A model generated the notes under the pieces. It was not told the origin of the DNA and searched no databases. It saw only the letters and a program-made list of their open reading frames with translations. The position numbers were made by a program, and so were the translations under genes. Of a stretch of DNA of 64,000 nt, positions 11,235 to 21,055 are shown one piece after another. Source of the DNA: Halalkalibacillus sediminis (GTDB taxonomy: Bacteria > Bacillota > Bacilli > Bacillales > Alkalibacillaceae); contig NZ_PJNH01000005.1 in NCBI RefSeq assembly GCF_002844535.1, forward strand, positions 19,281-83,280. The letters run 5' to 3'. Each line of letters starts with the position of its first letter. Positions within the stretch are counted from its first letter, which is position 1.

Positions 11235-11381
11235 TAATTAAAACCAATAGGATCCGCTATAATACTAATAGATTTAGTTAAACCCTAGTTAGGTTCCGTT
11301 AAACCCTAATTAGGTTTAGTTAATTCTCAATTAGATTCGGTAGAAATCCGAATAGGTTCGGTTAAATTCTTTTCACAACCT
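11235..11381. repeat. 21-bp tandem repeat array in the purE leader
   Basis: At least four uninterrupted 21-bp units begin at 11277, 11298, 11319 and 11340 on the plus strand. The pattern is GTTAAACCCTAATTAGGTTN. Worn units extend to about 11235 on one side and 11381 on the other, possibly seven in all. Most units contain the self-complementary core CCTAATTAGG or a close variant. The array lies between the riboswitch terminator and the purE ribosome-binding site, so it would be transcribed only when the riboswitch allows read-through. It shares the 21-bp period, and 11-12 of 21 positions, with the array at 8086-8241. Confidence 0.85.
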
Positions 11382-11387
11382 AACGGA

Positions 11388-11437
11388 ATAAAAAAACAGA
11401 TTACTTCCCCTAGTTTATAGGAAAGCAATCTGTCCAC
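11388..11437 (-). terminator. Riboswitch-controlled terminator of the pur operon
   Basis: Read on the minus strand, ACAGATTGCTTTCC pairs with GGGGAAGTAATCTGT and is followed by seven T residues. It sits directly downstream of the purine aptamer, as in B. subtilis pur and xpt leaders, so guanine binding would favour this hairpin and stop transcription before purE. Confidence 0.9.
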
Positions 11438-11479
11438 ATGTCGATACCAAAAATCACATACTTGTGTTATGTGCAGAGT

Positions 11480-11556
11480 ACTCCCCCATAGTCCAGTCGT
11501 TTACGGCGACCGGGTAGAAACTTTTGAGCCATATTCTCAACGTTATATGAGGGTAT
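11480..11556 (-). ncRNA. Purine riboswitch aptamer, guanine type
   Basis: The minus strand shows the full purine aptamer layout. P1 strands are CCCTCAT (11547-11553) and ATGGGGG (11483-11489). The conserved J1/2-P2-L2 block GAATATGGCTCAAAAGTTTCTACC is split here as GAATATGGC and GTTTCTACC, and L3 contains CCGTAAA. The J3/1 sequence GGACTATGG has C at the position that pairs with the ligand, which specifies guanine rather than adenine. It controls the purEKBCSQLFMNH operon together with the terminator downstream. Confidence 0.95.
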
Positions 11557-11584
11557 GCTATTGTCATTTCGTATTTACACATAC

Positions 11585-11612
11585 ATTATAACACCTATTT
11601 TCGAACAATCAA
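11585..11612 (-). promoter_or_regulatory. Predicted sigma-A promoter of the pur operon
   Basis: The minus strand has TTGATT (11607-11612), a 16-bp spacer and TATAAT (11585-11590). Transcription would begin about 25 bp before the riboswitch aptamer. A PurBox-like sequence at 11597-11609 overlaps the -35 region. Confidence 0.75.
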
Positions 11613-11671
11613 CAGATATCGAGAGGAAAAACCGAAAAAAACTGATTAAGATACATTTAATGTTCGGTTTT
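11597..11671 (-). promoter_or_regulatory. PurR operator region with three PurBox-like sites
   Basis: Compared with the B. subtilis PurBox AWWWCCGAACWWT, the minus strand at 11659-11671 is a perfect match. The site at 11628-11640 is an inverted 11/13 match, and the site at 11597-11609 is an inverted 12/13 match. Centres are 31 bp apart. The outer pair has the divergent arrangement and distance (about 50 and 80-90 bp before the start point) known for PurR control of the B. subtilis pur operon. The outermost box overlaps the last codons of truA. The boxes at 11628 and 11659 also form the arms of a 12-bp inverted repeat (GGAAAAACCGAA at 11625-11636 with its complement at 11663-11674), which could act as a weak truA terminator. 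Confidence 0.7.
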
Positions 11672-12415
11672 TCCTTTTTCATAAGCTACTTTCTTTAAAT
11701 ATAATCCGTGTCCTGGGGCAGTTAAACCCAATTTATGACGTTCATTTGTGCTAAGGGCTTCCGAAATGCACTTTGGGTCCTTCTTTCTAATTCCAATTTC
11801 AACCAACGTCCCTACCATAATACGAACCATGTGGGTAAGAAATCCGTCCCCTGTGACTTCAATAAAAATATGGGAGCCTTCTTTCAATACCTTCACTTCA
11901 TGAATCGTTCTCGTCTTATCGCCTTTTACATTCGTTTTTGACGCAGCGAAGGCTGTAAAATCGTGAGTACCTTCCATTAATGGGGCAGCTTCTTGCATTC
12001 GATCTACATCTAGCGCTCGAGGTATATGCCACTCGAAATTTCTTGCAAAAACCTCATGTTCTTTTGCGTTCCGAATCTGGTAAAGATATGTTTTATGGCT
12101 AGCATCTTTTCGTGCATGAAAATCTTGAGAAACCTTTTCTACTTCAATAATTCTTATATCTGATGGTAATAAAGTCATTAGCGCGTGTTTCCAGGTAGGT
12201 TCATCCAATTCTAAATGACTGTCGAAATGGATGACTTGACCCATAGCATGCACACCCGAATCCGTTCTACCAGAGGAAAAGATGCGCACATCTTGTTTGT
12301 GCATTTTCCTTAAGGCACGTTCAATCACTTGTTGTACGGTTCGTTGATTGATCTGAACTTGGTAGCCTGCAAAATCTGTTCCATCGTACATGATGATCAT
12401 TTTAATTCTTTCCAT
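11657..12415 (-). CDS. truA: tRNA pseudouridine(38-40) synthase
   Basis: Makes pseudouridine in the anticodon arm of many tRNAs. The protein has about 252 residues if it starts at ATG 12415, which has GGAG 7 bases upstream. The in-frame TTG at 12421 is too close to the ribosome-binding site. The catalytic Asp lies in FSSGRTDSGVHAMGQVIHF. The C-terminal LTAPGHGLYL motif is intact. It follows ecfT at 13 bp and ends the ribosomal-ECF unit. In most Bacillus relatives rplM and rpsI come next, but here the pur operon follows. Confidence 0.96.
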   Translation of the reverse strand: MERIKMIIMYDGTDFAGYQVQINQRTVQQVIERALRKMHKQDVRIFSSGRTDSGVHAMGQVIHFDSHLELDEPTWKHALMTLLPSDIRIIEVEKVSQDFHARKDASHKTYLYQIRNAKEHEVFARNFEWHIPRALDVDRMQEAAPLMEGTHDFTAFAASKTNVKGDKTRTIHEVKVLKEGSHIFIEVTGDGFLTHMVRIMVGTLVEIGIRKKDPKCISEALSTNERHKLGLTAPGHGLYLKKVAYEKGKTEH

Positions 12416-12428
12416 CTTCAATCTCCTC

Positions 12429-13223
12429 TTACTGATTCGTCCAGAAGAAGGCCGCTACAACAGCAAGGAATAAAACCGTGACAATTCCATCGGTTATAGA
12501 AAACCTCAACTCCCTATATTTCGTCCGTCCTTCTCCTCCTTGGTATCCTCTGGCTTCCATGGCGATCGCTAAGTCCTCCGCCCGTTTGAAGGCACTGATG
12601 AATAAAGGAATCAACAATGGAATGATAGCCTTCGTTCGATCTTTTAACGAACCGGTTGAAATATCTAATCCTCTCGAGGCTTGTGCCTTCGATATTTTAT
12701 CCGTTTCCTCAATCAACGTTGGTATAAACCGTAACGAAATCGACATCATTAGCGCAATTTCATGAACCGGAACCTTGATCTTACTTAACGGATATAGTAT
12801 TTTTTCCACGGCATCCGTAATGGCAATGGGGGTTGTAGTTAACGTCATCAAAGTTGTCATGAATATTAATAATAGCAATCTTGCTGAAATAGCTAAACCT
12901 TGATAAAGAGCTGTGCTGTAAAAATTAAAACCCAATATTGAAAATAGGACTTCCCCTTCTCTCGTTAAAAATAAATGGAGAATAAATGTAAATGCGACTA
13001 TTATCCATACTGGTTTCAAACCTAATAAAATCAACTTAGGATGTATTTTTGTCAAACTTGCCCCTAGGAATGCAAACCCAAATAAAACCGAATAACTAAG
13101 CCATGTATCAGCTGTGAACATTACAAGTACGAAGAAAAATACAATCATGATCTTCAGTCTCGGGTCCAAACGGTGAATGACCGATCCGGTTGGGACGTAC
13201 TGACCGATAATAAAATTCTGCAT
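12429..13223 (-). CDS. ecfT: ECF transporter transmembrane protein EcfT
   Basis: Membrane scaffold of the group II energy-coupling factor transporter, which serves several vitamin-specific S-components encoded elsewhere. The 264-residue protein has about five to six hydrophobic segments. It shows the ALMMSISLRFIPTL stretch and the two C-terminal coupling motifs with ASRG (SKAQASRGLDI) and EARG (AMEARGYQG), whose arginines dock onto the two ATPases. The ATG shares a base with the ecfA2 stop (TAATG), so the three subunits are made together. Confidence 0.95.
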   Translation of the reverse strand: MQNFIIGQYVPTGSVIHRLDPRLKIMIVFFFVLVMFTADTWLSYSVLFGFAFLGASLTKIHPKLILLGLKPVWIIVAFTFILHLFLTREGEVLFSILGFNFYSTALYQGLAISARLLLLIFMTTLMTLTTTPIAITDAVEKILYPLSKIKVPVHEIALMMSISLRFIPTLIEETDKISKAQASRGLDISTGSLKDRTKAIIPLLIPLFISAFKRAEDLAIAMEARGYQGGEGRTKYRELRFSITDGIVTVLFLAVVAAFFWTNQ

Positions 13224-14077
13224 TATGTGTCAGCACCATCCTTCACTACTTGTCCGATCTCTTCTGCTAATTCGGACTGGGACTGCCCATTGTATTCTAT
13301 ATGGGTCTGGAATTTCTCATTCACTTGATCAATCAACTGAATGACTTCAGGGAGTGCGAGGCCCAACCCCTTCAATTTATCTCTCTTCTTAAAGAGTTCG
13401 ATTGGATCGCCCTTCAAAGCGATTTCAGATTGATTCATGACAATCATTTGATCAGCATAATGGAGGGCATCTTCCATGTGGTGAGTCACTAAGACAATCG
13501 TTTGTCCATATGTTTTATGTAATGTTGAAAATAAATCCATCATTTGCGAACGGCCGAGCGGATCTAAACCAGCAGTGGGTTCATCTAAAACCAGTATAGA
13601 GGGCTTCATAATCAGTACACCAGCTATAGCAACCCTTCTCATCTGTCCTCCGCTTAATTCAAACGGGCTTTTATCCAAAATCGATGAATCTAGCCCTACT
13701 TGATCGATAACCTCATCCAATTCATAGTCTTCCATCCCAAAATTTTTAGGGCCAAAAAGAATATCCTTCTTAACCGTCTCTTCAAATAACTGGTGTTCTG
13801 GATATTGAAAAACCATACCTACTTCTTTGCGCAATTTTTTCATTTCTTTACTTTTCTCGTGCGACAGTTCGTAGTCGCCGATTCTGATTTTCCCTGAAGT
13901 CGGACGCATTAATCCATTCAGATGTTGAATCAAAGTTGATTTTCCTGACCCCGTATGACCAACAATTGCTGTAAAAGACCCTGAGCTTACTTGAAAGTTG
14001 ATATCCTTTAGTGCTTGATGTGCCATTGGGCTATTTGGTTGATAAATATAATTTACTTGTTCGAATGAGATGTCCAT
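13223..14077 (-). CDS. ecfA2: ECF transporter ATPase EcfA2
   Basis: Second ATP-binding subunit of the ECF module. The 284 residues include Walker A GHTGSGKST near residue 40, Q-loop VFQYPEHQLFE, signature LSGGQMRRVAIAG, Walker B LVLDEPTAGLDP and the switch histidine in LVTHHMEDA. The start ATG is preceded by GGTGG and lies 25 bp inside ecfA1, so the two are coupled. It probably pairs with EcfA1 as a heterodimer on EcfT. Confidence 0.95.
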   Translation of the reverse strand: MDISFEQVNYIYQPNSPMAHQALKDINFQVSSGSFTAIVGHTGSGKSTLIQHLNGLMRPTSGKIRIGDYELSHEKSKEMKKLRKEVGMVFQYPEHQLFEETVKKDILFGPKNFGMEDYELDEVIDQVGLDSSILDKSPFELSGGQMRRVAIAGVLIMKPSILVLDEPTAGLDPLGRSQMMDLFSTLHKTYGQTIVLVTHHMEDALHYADQMIVMNQSEIALKGDPIELFKKRDKLKGLGLALPEVIQLIDQVNEKFQTHIEYNGQSQSELAEEIGQVVKDGADT

Positions 14078-14880
14078 AAAATTTCCACCAATTCATCTAT
14101 TGAAATAGGTTCTTGATCGATTAAGAGTCCTTGATCTTTCATTGTATTAGATATCCTAGTAAATAAAGGAGGTTGAAGTCCATACTCCTCAAATTCGTCA
14201 TGTCTTTTCAAGAATTCCCTTGGTTCCCCATCAAACCAAATCTCCCCTTGATTTAGAGCAACGACTCTATCAGCCAGAACAGCCTCATTCAAGTCATGAG
14301 TGATGGATACCATCGTTAATTCTCTCTCACTTCTAATTTCTTGCATTTTATTAAAAATATCTACTTTCCCAACTGGGTCTAGCATGGCTGTAGCTTCATC
14401 AAATACCAACACTTCAGGAAGGGTGGCGATGACACTAGCTATTGCCACTCTCTGCTTTTGCCCACCTGAGAGGCGATGAGGCTCATGATTTTCAAAGCCT
14501 TCCATTCGAACTTCTTTAAGACTATTCTCAATCCTCTCCTGCATGACTTTCCTTGAAATGCCTCGGTTTTCAAGTCCAAAGGCTACATCGTCCACAACTG
14601 TCGTACCGACGAATTGGTTTTCAGGATTTTGAAAAACCATTCCCACTCGTTTTCTGACTTCCCAAACGGTGTCATCATTTAACGGTGCTTCATTAATGGA
14701 GATTTCCCCTTCATCTGGCATCAGTAGTCCGTTCATCAACTTAGCGATTGTAGATTTACCAGAGCCATTATGTCCTACTAGGGCTACCCATTCACCTTGT
14801 TGGATGTCTAAGTTAAATGAATCTATCACATTATCAGCTTTATCATCATATCTAAAGCTTACATTATTAAATTTAATCAC
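14053..14880 (-). CDS. ecfA1: ECF transporter ATPase EcfA1
   Basis: First ATP-binding subunit of the ECF vitamin transporter. It has Walker A GHNGSGKSTIAK near residue 40, Q-loop VFQNPENQFVG, signature LSGGQKQRVAIA, Walker B VLVFDEATAMLDP and the switch SITHD. I prefer GTG at 14880 as start, 9 bases after GAGGAG, over TTG at 14886, which is only 3 bases after it. The Walker B region has Ala after DE (DEATAMLD), as in other EcfA1 proteins. The gene is separated from rplQ by a terminator and a MITE-like element. Confidence 0.95.
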   Translation of the reverse strand: MIKFNNVSFRYDDKADNVIDSFNLDIQQGEWVALVGHNGSGKSTIAKLMNGLLMPDEGEISINEAPLNDDTVWEVRKRVGMVFQNPENQFVGTTVVDDVAFGLENRGISRKVMQERIENSLKEVRMEGFENHEPHRLSGGQKQRVAIASVIATLPEVLVFDEATAMLDPVGKVDIFNKMQEIRSERELTMVSITHDLNEAVLADRVVALNQGEIWFDGEPREFLKRHDEFEEYGLQPPLFTRISNTMKDQGLLIDQEPISIDELVEILWTSHSNK

Positions 14881-15071
14881 TGCCAAAGTCTCCTCAGTTG
14901 TTTGATTTCCTGGGAAATAACTATGTTGCTAGATTGCTTATCAAGAATAGTTTAACATACAAATTTTTACCTATTAAGAAAAGAGTAAAACTCCATACTA
15001 AAGGTGCTTCTTACTATACAGGCTCTGTTAAAGTTTTTTTGATTTTGAACAATTAGTTTGAATATTGTCTC

Positions 15072-15221
15072 GTTGATTTTTGGCGAATCGCGAAAGGCGG
15101 CGACTCCTAGGGGAGCAGTGCGAGCTGAGAATCACCTAAAACTCGCGTTTAGCGAGTTTTGGGAAGTTGAAGCCGCGCCCCCAGGAAAGCGTCCGCCTTC
15201 AAGGGATTCGTCAGAATCAAC
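15072..15221. mobile_element. MITE-like element, copy 1
   Basis: A 150-bp unit bounded by imperfect terminal inverted repeats GTTGATTTTTGGCGAATC (15072-15089) and GATTCGTCAGAATCAAC (15205-15221). Inside is an 11-bp hairpin around CTCGCGTTTAGCGAG, flanked by GC-rich blocks such as CGACTCCTAGGGGAGCA and GAAGCCGCGCCCCCAGG. It encodes no protein; an 80-codon plus-strand frame across it is accidental. A diverged copy lies at 30582-30785. It resembles the GC-rich intergenic repeats common in Bacillaceae genomes. It occupies the 420-bp rplQ-ecfA1 gap together with the rplQ terminator; the remaining AT-rich part shows no clear promoter. Confidence 0.7.
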
Positions 15222-15233
15222 AGCGCATACAAT

Positions 15234-15276
15234 AAAAAAAGTGTTCAGATCCCATTACAAGCTGGAAACTGAACAC
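15234..15276 (-). terminator. Terminator after rplQ
   Basis: The minus strand has GTGTTCAG and its complement CTGAACAC (15269-15276 and 15241-15248) enclosing a 20-base internal region, followed by seven T residues. It closes the S10-spc-alpha ribosomal operon before the ECF genes. Confidence 0.85.
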
Positions 15277-15300
15277 CCCTTTACTCTATTCAATGACTGA

Positions 15301-15663
15301 TTAGTCAACTAGTTCAATAATCACCGTTTTTGCTCCATCACCTTTACGTTCGCCTAACTTCAAGATGCGTGTGTACCCACCTTGGCGTTCTTCGAATCGA
15401 GGAGCAATATCAGAGAATAATTTTTGAATTGCGCTTTGTCCATCTTCATTAGCATCCGCTTGTCTTAGGTAAGACGCAGCTTGACGACGAGCATGAAGAT
15501 CTCCACGTTTGCCAAGCGTAATCATTTTCTCTACGACTGGGCGTAAAGCTTTTGCTTTAGCTTCTGTAGTTTCAATGCGTTCATGAACTAGCAGATCTGT
15601 AGCAAGATTACGTAGCATTGCTTTTCGTTGCGAACTCGTACGACCTAGTTTAGCTTGTGACAT
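15301..15663 (-). CDS. rplQ: 50S ribosomal protein L17
   Basis: Large-subunit protein near the exit of the peptide tunnel. The 120 residues start [17 protein letters not shown] and contain [18 protein letters not shown] and the C-terminal [18 protein letters not shown], matching the bacterial L17 core at full length. It is the last gene of the alpha operon, 48 bp after rpoA, and is followed by a strong terminator. Confidence 0.98.
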   Translation of the reverse strand: MSQAKLGRTSSQRKAMLRNLATDLLVHERIETTEAKAKALRPVVEKMITLGKRGDLHARRQAASYLRQADANEDGQSAIQKLFSDIAPRFEERQGGYTRILKLGERKGDGAKTVIIELVD

Positions 15664-15711
15664 TCTTAAAAACCTCCTTTACCAGGAATTACTCTTTGGT
15701 TGTTCTCTATA

Positions 15712-16656
15712 TTAATCGTCTTTGCGTAAGCCTAAGCTTAAGTCTTCAAGCTTATACTTGACTTCATCGAGAGATTTACGTCCTAAGTTACGAACTTTCA
15801 TCATATCTTCTTCAGACTTTTGTGTTAGTTCATGCACGGTATTGATCCCTGCACGCTTCAGGCAATTATAAGAACGGACCGATAAATCCAATTCTTCAAT
15901 TGTCATTTCTAACACTTTTTCTTTCTGGTCTTCTTCTTTTTCAACCATAATCTCCGCATTTTGTGCTTCATCAGTTAAACCGACGAATACATTTAGATGC
16001 TCCATGTAAATCTTCGCACCTAGAGAAACAGCTTCTTCAGGGCGAATACTTCCATCTGTCCAAACATCCAATGTCAATTTATCAAAATTTGTAATCTGTC
16101 CTACACGCGTATTTTCCACTTGGTAAGTGACGCGCTGAACAGGAGTGAAGATCGAATCAATCGGGATTACACCAATCGCTTGCTCATCATTTTTGTTAGA
16201 ATCTGCAGGACGGTATCCGCGACCTTTTTCAGCGAAAATTCTCATACTTAATTTGCCATTACCGGAGATAGTGGCAATCTTTAAGTCCGGGTTTAGAATT
16301 TCAACATCACTATCATGTTGAATGTCAGCTGCCGTTACTTCGCCCTCACCTTTAACTTCTAATTCTAATGTCTTTTGATCATCAGAATAGATTTTCAATG
16401 CTAACTTTTTCAAGTTAAGAATGATTGTCGTTACGTCTTCCACGACATAATCCAACGTTGAAAATTCGTGTAATGCACCGTCGATCTGAACTGAAGTAAC
16501 TGCTGCTCCTGGAAGAGAGGACAATAAGATACGACGCAAGGAGTTCCCCATAGTTGTACCATATCCACGTTCTAATGGTTCGATGACAAATTTTCCGAAT
16601 TTAGCATCTTCACTAACTTCAATCGTTTCAACTCTCGGTTTTTCAATTTCGATCAT
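15712..16656 (-). CDS. rpoA: RNA polymerase alpha subunit
   Basis: Assembles the beta and beta-prime subunits and contacts promoter UP elements and activators. The 314 residues split into the N-terminal dimerisation domain (to about 230, with [17 protein letters not shown]) and the C-terminal domain with [17 protein letters not shown] and [15 protein letters not shown]. An acidic stretch with EKEEDQKEK forms the linker. It lies between rpsK and rplQ as in all Bacilli. Confidence 0.98.
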   Translation of the reverse strand: MIEIEKPRVETIEVSEDAKFGKFVIEPLERGYGTTMGNSLRRILLSSLPGAAVTSVQIDGALHEFSTLDYVVEDVTTIILNLKKLALKIYSDDQKTLELEVKGEGEVTAADIQHDSDVEILNPDLKIATISGNGKLSMRIFAEKGRGYRPADSNKNDEQAIGVIPIDSIFTPVQRVTYQVENTRVGQITNFDKLTLDVWTDGSIRPEEAVSLGAKIYMEHLNVFVGLTDEAQNAEIMVEKEEDQKEKVLEMTIEELDLSVRSYNCLKRAGINTVHELTQKSEEDMMKVRNLGRKSLDEVKYKLEDLSLGLRKDD

Positions 16657-16816
16657 TCGACTAAACCCTCCTTCAAAACGTCGAATAACGGCGATACAAA
16701 GCTGTACCCCCGAAATTCCTCTACAAGATGAAAATCTTCCACCTTGAATTTCCGTGCAAAGCTTTTAAGCTATCATAACCCATTATAGACAGGGCGACAA
16801 ATTCTCATACTACAAT

Positions 16817-17215
16817 TTATACACGACGACGTTTTGGTGGACGGCAACCATTGTGTGGTACAGGTGTAACATCAACAATTGCAGTGATTTCTAGACCTGC
16901 AGCCTGTAACGAACGAATAGCCGCTTCACGGCCTGCACCTGGACCTTTAACATTAACTTCAATAGTTTGCATGCCATTTTCTTGTGCTGATTTCGCCGCA
17001 ACTTCAGATGCCATTTGTGCTGCGAATGGTGTTGATTTACGAGACCCTTTGAATCCAAGAGCTCCCGCACTGCTCCATGCTACAGCATTACCATTTGGAT
17101 CAGTGATTGTCACAATCGTGTTATTGAAAGTAGAACGAATGTGTGCGACCCCTGATTCTATATTCTTTTTCACACGACGCTTTCTGCGTGTAGTAGTTTT
17201 ACCTTTACGAGCCAT
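16817..17215 (-). CDS. rpsK: 30S ribosomal protein S11
   Basis: Platform protein of the small subunit, near the mRNA exit and the E site. The 132 residues begin with a basic [16 protein letters not shown] tail. They include the conserved [15 protein letters not shown] and the C-terminal [17 protein letters not shown]. The 160-bp gap to rpoA contains no recognisable gene. Confidence 0.98.
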   Translation of the reverse strand: MARKGKTTTRRKRRVKKNIESGVAHIRSTFNNTIVTITDPNGNAVAWSSAGALGFKGSRKSTPFAAQMASEVAAKSAQENGMQTIEVNVKGPGAGREAAIRSLQAAGLEITAIVDVTPVPHNGCRPPKRRRV

Positions 17216-17240
17216 GGCTAAGCATACCTCCTTCTAACGA

Positions 17241-17606
17241 TTATTTTTTCTTATTAGCTACTGTACGACGAGGACCTTTACGAGTTCGTGAGTTGTTTTT
17301 AGTTTTTTGACCACGAACTGGCAATCCACGACGATGACGGATTCCTCTATATGATCCGATTTCGATCAAGCGTTTGATGTTCAATGACGTTTCACGACGA
17401 AGATCACCTTCAACCGTGAAGTTTTCGATTTCACGACGGATGTTAGTCAATTCGTCTTCAGTTAGGTCACGAACACGAGTATTTTCAGAAACATCAGCAG
17501 CTTTCAAGATATCTTGAGCTGTTGTTTTTCCAATACCATATACATACGTTAATGCGATGACAACACGCTTATCACGTGGAATGTCTATACCTGCAACACG
17601 TGCCAT
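17241..17606 (-). CDS. rpsM: 30S ribosomal protein S13
   Basis: Head protein of the small subunit that bridges to the large subunit and touches P-site tRNA. It has 121 residues from the ATG at 17606 ([14 protein letters not shown]). Four extra upstream codons are possible but overlap the ribosome-binding site. It contains [15 protein letters not shown] and the basic C-terminal tail [16 protein letters not shown]. Confidence 0.97.
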   Translation of the reverse strand: MARVAGIDIPRDKRVVIALTYVYGIGKTTAQDILKAADVSENTRVRDLTEDELTNIRREIENFTVEGDLRRETSLNIKRLIEIGSYRGIRHRRGLPVRGQKTKNNSRTRKGPRRTVANKKK

Positions 17607-17629
17607 AAGGACATGCACCTCCTTAAGAT

Positions 17630-17758
<129 letters not shown>

Positions 17759-17773
17759 TTAGATCGGAGTTTG

Positions 17774-17992
17774 TTATTTGTAACGATAAGTGATTCGACC
17801 TCTAGATAGATCATAAGGTGACATCTCTACGGTTACTTTGTCTCCAGGCAGAATTCGAATGAAGTGCATACGAATTTTACCGGATACATGTGCAAGGATT
17901 TCGTGTCCATTTTCCAACTCTACTTTAAACATTGCGTTTGGTAAAGTCTCAAGGACCGTTCCTTCCATCTCGATTACATCATCTTTCGCCAT
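17774..17992 (-). CDS. infA: Translation initiation factor IF-1
   Basis: Occupies the ribosomal A site during initiation. The 72-residue OB-fold protein starts [22 protein letters not shown] and ends with [15 protein letters not shown], the typical family ends. Its start overlaps the upstream KOW-domain gene by 14 bp, so the two are translationally linked. Confidence 0.98.
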   Translation of the reverse strand: MAKDDVIEMEGTVLETLPNAMFKVELENGHEILAHVSGKIRMHFIRILPGDKVTVEMSPYDLSRGRITYRYK

Positions 17993-18308
17993 CGAGCAGA
18001 TCTCCCTTCTTCCAATCTGTCAGCAATTCATTTACAAATTTTGATATTGCAAAGCGAAGTTTACCATTGGTCACTCGACCAGTTTCCAACAGACTATTTC
18101 TCACTTCTGGTGAAATATAGTCCATCAATTCTATATGATGAAGGTTCTTTCGTTTCGGTCGATCAAATTTCCTTTTTTCTCCGTCAGCAATCAGAACAAA
18201 TCGTTCATCCAACTGACTGATGATGATGGCAAATTGATCTAACTCCCTACCACGCTTCACCTTGACTAACTGTCCGACTTTAGGACTTCCCGACTCTCCA
18301 TCGCCCAA
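17979..18308 (-). CDS. KOW-domain RNA-binding protein of unknown role
   Basis: A 109-residue basic protein between map and infA. The first 40 residues ([20 protein letters not shown]) look like a KOW/L14-type RNA-binding fold. The rest, including [18 protein letters not shown], has no known function. It occupies the position of B. subtilis ybzG, conserved in Bacilli. The start is probably TTG at 18308, with GGTG 7 bases upstream. The overlap with infA suggests a ribosome- or translation-linked job, but that is inference from context. Confidence 0.85.
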   Translation of the reverse strand: MGDGESGSPKVGQLVKVKRGRELDQFAIIISQLDERFVLIADGEKRKFDRPKRKNLHHIELMDYISPEVRNSLLETGRVTNGKLRFAISKFVNELLTDWKKGDLLDGER

Positions 18309-18324
18309 TCATAATCACCTTCAC

Positions 18325-19745
<1,421 letters not shown>

Positions 19746-19762
19746 TCACCGTTAACACGATT

Positions 19763-21055
19763 CTATTTAATGAAGCCTTTATAGTGGCGTTTCACTAATT
19801 GGCTCTCCAATTGTTTCATTGTATTCAATGCCACACCAACTACAATCAGTAGACTTGTTCCGCCAATTTGAACGGCTGCTGGTAGACTTGCAATACTTCC
19901 CAAGATAATTGGGAATATAGAAACAACTGCTAAGAATAATGCGCCAACGAATGTTAGGCGGTACATCACACGAGTCAAATAAGTCTCTGTGTTTTTACCA
20001 GGACGAATACCTGGAACATATCCACCTTGTTTTTGTAAGTTTTCTGCCATTTGTTCAGGGTTAACTTGAACAAATGTGTAGAAGTAGGTAAATGCAATGA
20101 TCAATGCAACATAAATCACCATTCCAACTGGCTCTGTGTAATCAAAGATATATTGGATGGTGCTTGCAATTGAACTATCTTCAAAAAACCCTGCAATTGT
20201 CTGAGGTGCAATTATGAATGAGATCGCAAAGATAATCGGAATTACCCCTGCAGCATTCACTTTTAACGGTAAATGCGTTGAGTGTCCTCCAACAGGTGAG
20301 CGGTTAACCGTTCTCTTCGCATATTGGATCGGAATCTTACGTAATGCTTGTTGGATGAAAATAACACCCACGATTACTGCAATTACTACTAATAAAATGA
20401 TACCCAATACTGCCAAGTTTAAGAACAATTGATCTCCTGCACCAGAAATATATTGCTCATATAACTGGTTCACACCGTTAGGGATTGCTGCTACGATACC
20501 AGCAAAAATCAAGATTGAAATCCCGTTTCCTACTCCGTATTCAGTAATTTGCTCACCCAACCACATTAAGAATGTCGTTCCACCTGTCAACACTACCGCA
20601 ATGATGAAATAAGTCATTGGGTTCGGGTCTGAAATAAGAGACCCTTGAGTCATATAGTTGAAACCGACAGACATTCCAATCGCTTGGATGAATGCAAGAA
20701 TGACTGTGAAATACCGCGTGAACTGAGCTAGTTTACGACGTCCAACCTCACCTTGCTTACGCCACTCAGTGAATTTAGGTACAACATCCATCTGCAATAG
20801 TTGCATGATGATGGCTGCTGTAATGTATGGGAAAATACCCATCGCAAACACTGAGAATTGACTTAGGGCTCCACCACCAAAGGTGTTAATGAAGCCAAAA
20901 GCATTGACCTCGTTCATAAGATCTAATGCTTCTTTGTCTGTAAATGGTACAGGAATAAATGTACCGATTCTGAAAACAACTAATATCGCAAGTGTGAAAA
21001 GGATTTTCCGACGAATGTCAGCTACGCGAAATAAGTTGGACAATGTCCCGAACAT
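19763..21055 (-). CDS. secY: Protein translocase subunit SecY
   Basis: Pore subunit of the general secretion channel. The 430-residue protein has ten predicted membrane helices, the plug-region sequence AFGFINTFGGGAL, NVEP-like loops and the C5 region with QPGGYVPGIRPGKNT. The start shares a base with the rplO stop (TAATG). Its partner SecE is encoded at 47319-47486. Confidence 0.98.
   Translation of the reverse strand: MFGTLSNLFRVADIRRKILFTLAILVVFRIGTFIPVPFTDKEALDLMNEVNAFGFINTFGGGALSQFSVFAMGIFPYITAAIIMQLLQMDVVPKFTEWRKQGEVGRRKLAQFTRYFTVILAFIQAIGMSVGFNYMTQGSLISDPNPMTYFIIAVVLTGGTTFLMWLGEQITEYGVGNGISILIFAGIVAAIPNGVNQLYEQYISGAGDQLFLNLAVLGIILLVVIAVIVGVIFIQQALRKIPIQYAKRTVNRSPVGGHSTHLPLKVNAAGVIPIIFAISFIIAPQTIAGFFEDSSIASTIQYIFDYTEPVGMVIYVALIIAFTYFYTFVQVNPEQMAENLQKQGGYVPGIRPGKNTETYLTRVMYRLTFVGALFLAVVSIFPIILGSIASLPAAVQIGGTSLLIVVGVALNTMKQLESQLVKRHYKGFIK

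Noticed and set aside
11277..11360. Telomere-like repeat (CCCTAA)
   Set aside because: The CCCTAA text is part of a 21-bp unit on a chromosome interior; the resemblance is accidental.
15058..15300. 80-codon plus-strand reading frame
   Set aside because: It runs through the MITE-like element and the rplQ terminator, has no ribosome-binding site and no family features.
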